From Botryllus schlosseri (Eukaryota > Chordata > Ascidiacea > Stolidobranchia > Styelidae): 23,777 nucleotides of DNA. Location: positions 1-23,777 of the forward strand of contig ATSW01011492.1 in NCBI GenBank assembly GCA_000444245.1, read 5' to 3'. Of the stretch, positions 17,754-23,777 are shown piece after piece. The notes beneath the pieces are model-generated. The model ran no database searches and had not been told where the DNA came from. It was given only the letters and a program-made list of their open reading frames with translations. Numbering within the stretch: position 1 is the stretch's first letter; each line of letters begins with the position of its first letter. The translations under genes were made by a program, and so were the position numbers.

Positions 17754-20700
17754 CTGAACACAAAATAGTGATAACAGATTTCGAATTGTGTTTAACGGAA
17801 CACAAACTCACACTAGCTCTTGTACGGGATTGCCGTCTCTGGCCGAATCAAAGTCCATGTTGTGCGGTTGATTGATGTAAAACCGTAACGTTTCTGAGCA
17901 AAACTCGGCGGGCCTTTGATTTTCAAGGAATGTAGCTTTACTTTCTGGTCAAACTCTAGCGATATTAGCAGCTGAAATAAATCGTAGCATGTCACCCTAA
18001 CCGCAATGCATACCGTGTCTGTAATATGTTACAAGAGATCAACAAAAAACTGAATTCACAGACTCAAAAATTTGAGCCGACAACAACCCGGATTTTAGTT
18101 CACAAGTCGAGATGCTGATAGAAGACTCCAAGACTTAGTTCGTAACTTGAAACACAGGTCGGTGACAATTTTTGAGATATACTAAAAGTCAATCTCACTT
18201 TTATAGAGTTGACTCGAGTAAAGTCAAGTCGAATCATTCTCAATTCACCACCGAGTCCAAGTCGGCGAGAAGAGGGTCCGAGTCACGGTATTATGACTCG
18301 ATTCCGAGTCCAAGTCATTGTGTTGACTGCCCAGTTTCCAGTTAAAAAGTCTTGTTAAACCCACTTTTCATGACTTAGTTCGGTGATATCGAATGGTTCG
18401 CATTTATAATATACGCATTCTCCTCACTTTTAGCAGTTTCTGGTCGCATTTTCAAGTGCCTGTGCCAATAGATGAAATCCCAATACTGTGGTTACTTTAC
18501 TATTCTTCGAAATTATAATGATATGTCGGTCTTGGCCTTCTGATTTTCTAGTCATATAACTTGGTTCGAGTCACGCGAGTCCAAGTCGAGTCAATACACA
18601 GATGATTCAAGTCGAGTAATTTCCGTGTTTTGAGAAAATGACTCCAGTCAAGTCAAGTCATCAAATCATGACTCGAGTCATTACAACCCTGGGTAATCAT
18701 CATCACAACTAACCAGGGTTGCAACCAAGTCACAAGGCTCCGAGTCACTCTACCTTTTATAGTTTTGACTCGAGTCATTTACAATTCACCATTAAGTCAC
18801 GTCCGAGTCCAAGTTAGCTAGTAGAGTGTCGAGTCCGAGTCCAAGTCATTACGTTTAATTTTCAGTGCAATCCGTTTCAACCCACTTTTTCAACTCTGCT
18901 CGAGTGATCTATTGGCACGCATTCACAATATAATAATTTTCCTCAGTCTTAACAGTTTTTGGCTCTATTTTCCAAGTAACAGGACAGCTAGACGAAATAC
19001 CAATAATGTGGTGACTTTACTATTCTTCATAGTTACAATGAAATGTCTGTCTTGGCCGTCCTAGTCTCGAGTCATAAGACTTGGTTCGAGTCATGCACAA
19101 TAACTCCAGTCCAAGTCTAGTCAATATAAAAATTGACTCGAGTCGAGTCATTTCATGCATTCGAAAAAATAACTCCAGTCAAGTTGAGTCACCAAAAAAT
19201 CGCTACTAGAGTCGAGATGTAACTCCTGTCATCTCAACCCCGCAATTAACCCAAAAAATAATAAATATAAGCAATTCAAAGCAAAGTCTTCTAAGCTTTC
19301 ACATACCGGTATAACGTTACAAGGACACTACAAGTAGGTGCCATTTTCGACAACATATTCGGTTACCGTGATACAGGAGATCTTTTGCCAAGATGGCACG
19401 GCAATTTCACTCATGAAAGTGACACAAGCATATCCTAAACTACTTTCTACTTAACATAACCCAAAGCATCAAAAATAAGCAGTTAAGTAGAAGTGAAAGT
19501 AGTCTAAAGACATGACCATTTTAATTAGTAAGAAGTACAATAGGGTTGTCCAAAATTTGGAAAATCTTAAAAATACCCCGTGATTGTGTCTCATTCCATA
19601 GATTATTGATAAAAAATAACAATGAGCCCAAAAGAAGCTCACGGGATAGCCGTTAAGATTTCAGCCAAAGCGTTTTAAAGTAGCTGCCCAAGAATGGGCG
19701 TGCCACTGACCATAGAACGGCGAGAAGACTAGTAATCAAATAACCACGGCTCCTGATTGGCTAATTGGCTATGCTTCAATGATCACCACAGCAACAACTT
19801 GCTGATTATGTGCTCAAGGAGTCTGCTACCGGTGGGGATTCTGAAATCGCGTTGTTGGTAGGTTGGCAGATGATGATTTAAGATTAATTCAGGACATGTT
19901 AAGGTACGAAATACATGATGAACAATCAACAGCTGCTTCACAAAAACTTCTACAGCATGATTGCTTTATTGGAAGGAAACGGCTGTAGCCTACATGCGCG
20001 TGATAGTGCTACTCGATGTGCTATTGCAATGACCAGAAGTCATAATATTGTCACTTCTACACCGCAAACGCATTTAGGAATGCATTTTGATCGCGAGCCT
20101 AAGCCTGCGCCAGGCCACTGTTATTCACGTGATGCAATCGCACAAGCTCGAGCGGTAATTAGTCTTTACCATCTCCACACACCAAAATTACTACACCATC
20201 TTGGCAGACAGTAAAAATCATATTGATTTAAAACAAAATTAATCCAGATTGTTTGTATCAAACGGCAACAGACACTATAATTCATTTGCGTGTCTTCACT
20301 GTTCGAGTGTATCATGTATTTCGTACCTTAACATGTCCTGAATTAATCTTAAATCATCATCTGCCAACCTACCAACAACGCAATTTCAGAATCCCCACCG
20401 GTAGCAGACTCCTTGAGCACATAATCAGTAAGTTGTTGCTGTGGTGATCATTGAAGCATAGCCAATTAGCCAATCAGGAGCCGTGGTTATTTGATTACTA
20501 GTCTTCTCGCCGTTCTATGGTCAGTGGCACGCCCATTCTTGGGCAGCTACTTTAAAACGCTTTGGCTGAAATCTTAACGGCTTTCCCGTGAGCTTCTTTT
20601 GGGCTCATTGTTATTTTTTATCAATAATCTATGGAATGAGACACAATCACGGGGTATTTTTAAGATTTTCCAAATTTTGGACAACCCTAAAGTACAAGCA

Positions 20701-22043
20701 GGCAAATCCCACGTGAACACTCGGAAAAAGTAGAAGAAATTTGGTACTGACCACTGACCACTGACCCCCTCCAGCAAACTAACCAATGGTGCCACTTGTA
20801 GCTGCAATTTTTATGATAATTTCAATTATAAAAGTTGTGCACAGACATCAAACAACACCACTTTATGCTTGAAAAACCCGAAAATGCAAAGATAACTACT
20901 GGTAGTTTGGTTTCAAAAAATGATACGATAATATTGGTCAATCGGTCACATTGTGGATCCAAATAAAACCAAATTAAGTGGCCAACTATGAAAAGGTAAA
21001 AATATTTTTGCTGTTGATTAGAAACGACCCTTACCACTGGATTCAGATGACTTGGTCTATTAATCAACGAGTCAATATCAAATTTGCAATCCATCAAGTG
21101 GCCTAATTGCAGCATAGCCCACCATAATTGCTCGGGCATAATACATGCTATTACAGTTACAAATTCATGTAGCCGAGAGGGTATCTCATACATAGGGATA
21201 GTAAATGTGATCTGTAGGCTACTTTTCAATACATTTGTTATCGTTCAATGTCACCGCTTAGGCCTATCATTACATTCTTTCATTTTATGTTAAACTTCAT
21301 TGGCTACTACTCGGTTTTTTATATCTAGTACAAAAATAACCAACACAATTAAAAATAAATATTGCCACACGAAAGCTTGACTTGCAGAGCATAGCCTGTC
21401 TGTAAATTGATTATCATCACAGATTAACACGTCTACAATACCTCTTCATCACAATCAGATTCCAAGTACAAGTCGTCGTTTTTTTCAAAAATATTCTTCA
21501 CAGGATGATCGTCACTCTCATTCAAGCAAGTCAGCTGAGACATGGTGATGTTTGGCGTGAGATCACTCTGAAACACACAAAGATAGAGACCAATGCTAAA
21601 TTCCACAATTGGAACAACTGCTAAAGTGACAGACCATTCCAGGTACTCCGACATCTGTACTTGAACCAGCGCCTCCGCTATCGGATGCGAGTTCTTGAAG
21701 CTTTTGGCGGAGTTCACCCGCATTCGCACCTTGGATTGTGTGAAGGGTTTGTCGATTTCGAATGAACAAGAATGTCGGCATGGCTCGAACCGCATACGTT
21801 TGCTGTGTGTTCTGTGAGAAAATTGATAGAGATCCCCAGATATTGAAATTCAAACATTTCTTGGTTTAAGTTGAAAAGTCCAATTTGATGTGAGACATCG
21901 TATTTACTTCTTACCCATAATCTATTCCCACCTAAGCTTTACTTACCTCACACTTGTCAACGTCCACTTTTAAAAATACAACGTCTCCAAATTCGTTTGA
22001 TAGCTGTTCGAAAACTGGTGCTATCGTTCTGCATGGTCCACAC
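17232..22043 (-). CDS. TXNL1: Thioredoxin-like protein 1 (thioredoxin domain + PITH domain), first exon not seen
   Basis: Seven exons on the - strand: 21947-22043, 21647-21811, 21442-21567, 17812-17971, 17675-17753, 17506-17610, 17232-17261 (ending in TGA). They give about 253 residues, close to the corresponding part of the roughly 289-residue animal protein. The first reads [15 protein letters not shown] (the W or equivalent before it is split), the redox CxxC site. [10 protein letters not shown] holds the cis-proline. Then come [54 protein letters not shown] and a final GKEGESH, all hallmarks of TXNL1 and its PITH domain. The family is a cytosolic, proteasome-associated thioredoxin. Exon 17812-17971 lacks one base relative to the expected frame. 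The N-terminal exon (about 30 residues) was not found in 22044-23777. The intron 17972-21441 is 3.5 kb and packed with transposons. Confidence 0.93.
17812..17971 (-). CDS. TXNL1: TXNL1 PITH exon with a one-base frame disruption
   Basis: After TATTTCAG the exon reads [20 protein letters not shown] in frame, then PPSF. The conserved continuation ([18 protein letters not shown]) is in the frame that needs one extra base somewhere between about 17890 and 17925, most simply in the run of four A on the + strand (17900-17903). The exon is 160 bases; 161 would fit the phases of both neighbours. Either the sequence lacks a base (assembly or read error in a homopolymer) or this allele is broken. Donor GT/gtgagt at 17811-17806 is strong. 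Confidence 0.85.
18155..18691 (+). mobile_element. GACTCGAGTC-rich nonautonomous element, copy B
   Basis: It parallels copy C from CACTTTTATAGAG through TTCACCACCGAGTCCAAGTC to the end ATTACAACCCTG at 18691. The left end is blurred: a weak CAGG at 18155 is my best guess, and I see no target duplication. It lies in the TXNL1 intron 17972-21441. Confidence 0.7.
18714..19242 (+). mobile_element. GACTCGAGTC-rich nonautonomous hAT-like element, copy C, with 8-bp target duplication
   Basis: The element starts CAGGGTTGCAACC and ends CAACCCCG, short inverted ends. The flanks CAACTAAC (18706-18713) and CAATTAAC (19243-19250) match at 7 of 8 bases. An 8-bp duplication and CAGGG ends are typical of hAT transposons. 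No coding capacity is seen. Confidence 0.75.
19320..20774. mobile_element. Tol2-like element split by the foldback element
   Basis: The left part holds GTGCCATTTTCGA and TTACCGTGATACAGG (about 19340-19377), shared with 2350-2390, then AAGTAGAAGTGAAAGTAGTC. After the foldback insert the sequence goes on with AGTACAAGCAGGC and ends GACCACTGACCCCCTCCAG near 20774, like the GACCACCTCTG ends of the other copies. The left limit is unsure. Confidence 0.6.
19541..20689. mobile_element. Foldback hAT-type element with 379-base inverted arms
   Basis: Arms 19541-19919 and 20311-20689 are reverse complements of equal length with only three mismatches, and a 391-base spacer lies between. The ends are TAGGGTTGTCC / GGACAACCCTA. 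Flanks AAGTACAA (19533-19540 and 20690-20697) are a perfect 8-bp target duplication, as made by hAT transposases. The spacer has one 99-codon open frame on + (19915-20214) of no recognised family. The element sits in the TXNL1 intron and inside a Tol2-like element. Confidence 0.92.
20778..21441 (-). other. Rest of the large TXNL1 intron, nothing recognised
   Basis: An open frame of 135 codons on the - strand (20822-21229) has no recognised family and low-complexity, hydrophobic content; I treat it as chance. No repeat ends are seen. Confidence 0.5.
21442..22043 (-). CDS. TXNL1: TXNL1 exons 21947-22043, 21647-21811, 21442-21567: thioredoxin domain and linker to PITH
   Basis: Exon 21947-22043 opens after ATTTTAG with one base of a split codon and reads [14 protein letters not shown] to [11 protein letters not shown]. 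Exon 21647-21811 gives [18 protein letters not shown] and the last helix ([16 protein letters not shown]). Exon 21442-21567 gives the acidic start of PITH ending in ESDCDEE. The donor of the middle exon (GGA/gtacct) is not a strong consensus but is the only one that keeps frame with the next acceptor GTTTCAG. Confidence 0.9.
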
Positions 22044-22083
22044 CTAAAATATAGAAACTTCGAGTGATAACAGAGACAGTATT

Positions 22084-22420
22084 GAAAGGAAAGGGAAAGG
22101 ACATAGTTTATTTTTGTCCATGATGTTTTTGCGGCATATACACCGACTCATGATACACATACACGCGATCTACGCATATGCATATACCATGAGTGCATGA
22201 TGTGCATATGCCGCTGGACAAGGAAGCGCAGATATAGCCTTTACGGCTTTCTAAGTCATGCACCACCCCTCCATGCTATCCCAGTAATGCATGAGCGCCA
22301 AGCAGGGAAGCCATGGATACCAGTGTTACTAATCAGGTCTTTGGTCTGACCCGGCCGGGAATCGAACCCACGACATACCGATCAAGAAGCCGGACGCTTA
22401 ACCATTACGCTATCTTGTCT
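22084..22420 (-). mobile_element. tRNA-derived SINE
   Basis: On the - strand it starts with a tRNA-like head: an A-box-like TAGCGTAATGGTTAAGCGTC and, about 40 bases on, a B box GGTTCGATTCC (22358-22368). The acceptor stem does not pair and the body runs on some 270 bases to a pyrimidine tail (TCCTTTCCCTTTCCTTTC), so it is a SINE, not a tRNA gene. It lies in the TXNL1 intron to the right of 22043. Confidence 0.75.
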
Positions 22421-22720
22421 TGAGGACATTGTTGCCAACTACTTAACCCATTTACATAGCCACCCGGTAACAGCTACATCGACATGAAGTAAGCCTACTG
22501 GCACTTTGGGAATGATTTCGTTAAGAAACATAATTAACTACTAAACTGCAACTCAGCCTCACAATACAAAACCTATATATCTGAATCACATTTTAATCTC
22601 ATTAGATTTCCAGTTTTGGGCTTCAGCTTCCAAATATTATTCATTTTTGACGTCCATGAATACCTGAATAGTCACAATTGTCGATACATAGACTTATGTG
22701 TAGGTTTAGTATGTGTAGAG

Positions 22721-23777
22721 CAGGGGTGTCAAACTCAAATTGCGTCGCGGGCCGGATTCAAGGCTCCAAATGACCCGCGGGCCGGACCAGTCAACTGATT
22801 CCAAAATATTACCTCCTACCCTTACTTTTCACTTAAATATTTTAGTTCCAAGCATATGGATAATACACGGCTCATAGAGGTTTTGTTCTATCACGTCGCA
22901 ACACCATTAATCGCGAACAATATATAGAATTGGCAAAAATATTATGATTGTTCGGCTGAATCCAGTTGAAGAACCGATAAAACAGTGGCGCTAACGACGA
23001 TATAAGTTGGCATATTTCTATGCTCCCTTTGCTGTATTAGTAATAGGGCGTCAGCCAAGCGTATGCGCTGTGTGAAATACAAGATATTCAACTGTAAACA
23101 CGGACGTTCGAATTTAGGTTGTTATTATGAAATCGCATGTCGGGTTTCCCTCAAAGTCCGGGGACCTATTGGGTGAAAAGTGACACAGCAGCGCAATCAT
23201 TGATATTTGGATTATATATTTGTGTACCTGATATATATCTTCTATGTAAACTACATATATCGGTGCCGTGTTGGCGTTTTCTATTATGGGAATAACTACT
23301 TTTTGTTCCGTTTTTTCACAAAACTCTGAAATCAGTGCGCACATTTGGCGTTTTCGAATTAGAGAGAGTGAAACCACAACGCCGTAGTCGGTGGTATCCG
23401 GGTAGGACTCCAGAACGACAATAACCGAAATGTTGGAGAATTATCTATGCTCCTCCTCATCATCTCATCCGCGTAAGCGGTGTCTTACAGAACTCTGGAA
23501 GTGAGCCGTGCTAACAGTCGGCATTTGGCAATTACGGAATCAAACATGGAATCTCGGCCTGGTGTAAATGGCCATTGTAGTCGACTAACACCATGAATAC
23601 CGCAAACAACAACATAATGTTGCCTATGAACTGAATATGCTATATAGGCATTTGCTGTCTGGGGGAATATTCAATAGAAGTATTTCCTGCAAAAAATCTC
23701 AACATTTGTTACAAATGTGGGGGATAATATAAGCATTATTTTAATCTACTCAGAATTGCTTCGCGGGCCGGATGAAA
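22721..23777 (+). mobile_element. hAT element, left end and body, running off the window
   Basis: The start CAGGGGTGTCAAACTC followed by GCGGGCCGGATT is the classic end of one hAT group. The last bases (TTCGCGGGCCGGATGAAA) look like the subterminal part near the other end, so most of the element, a little over 1 kb, is probably inside. No transposase is recognised; likely nonautonomous. The expected target duplication partner of GTGTAGAG (22713-22720) lies beyond the window. Confidence 0.7.

Noticed and set aside
19915-20214. 99-codon open frame in the foldback spacer
   Set aside because: Too short for a transposase, no familiar motif; kept only as part of the element.
20822-21229. 135-codon open frame on the - strand
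   Set aside because: No recognised motif, AT-rich hydrophobic content, lies in the TXNL1 intron; chance is the simpler reading.
22340-22420. tRNA gene on the - strand
   Set aside because: A and B boxes are present but the acceptor stem does not pair, and the sequence continues into a SINE body.

Overview
The window is a piece of an animal nuclear genome. It is AT-rich, its coding regions are split into short exons by spliceosomal introns, and its introns are full of DNA transposons. My best guess, from intron size, the mucin-like gene and the repeat types, is an invertebrate deuterostome such as an ascidian. That placement is inferred, with low confidence.

Two genes lie tail to tail. On the + strand, positions 611 to 16849 hold the 3' part of a large secreted, cysteine-rich, mucin-like gene. 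I could trace 23 exons that stay in one frame and encode 1031 residues before the stop. It reads: end of one LDL-receptor class A (LDLa) repeat, a second complete LDLa, then cysteine-rich modules (short 'CDG' modules, VWC domains and one TIL-like module) separated by Thr/Ser/Pro-rich linkers, then a C-terminal cystine knot (CTCK). The 5' end lies outside the window. Two kinds of module occur twice with matching cysteines and exon breaks, so the gene grew by internal duplication.

On the - strand, positions 22043 down to 17232 hold seven exons of a thioredoxin-like protein 1 gene (TXNL1: thioredoxin domain plus PITH domain). The first exon is not seen. One exon lacks a base relative to the family reading frame. 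The two stop codons are 382 bases apart.

Mobile DNA fills much of the rest. (1) Many short elements resemble the ends of Tol2-type hAT transposons (ends like CAGAGGTGG, interior rich in AAGTACTTCTACTTTTAC), nearly all in mucin-gene introns. (2) A decayed hAT transposon at 2799-4047 has a perfect 8-bp target duplication and transposase remnants. (3) A foldback element at 19541-20689 has two 379-base inverted arms differing at only three positions and a perfect 8-bp target duplication; it sits inside a Tol2-like element. (4) A family rich in the palindrome GACTCGAGTC occurs at 1-346, about 18155-18691 and 18714-19242. (5) Another hAT end lies at 22721. (6) A tRNA-derived SINE lies at 22084-22420. 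(7) The 3' end of a LINE lies at about 5142-5610.

The mucin-like protein would be secreted and linked by disulfides through CTCK and VWC modules; TXNL1 is a cytosolic redox protein tied to the proteasome. Nothing in the sequence links the two functionally.
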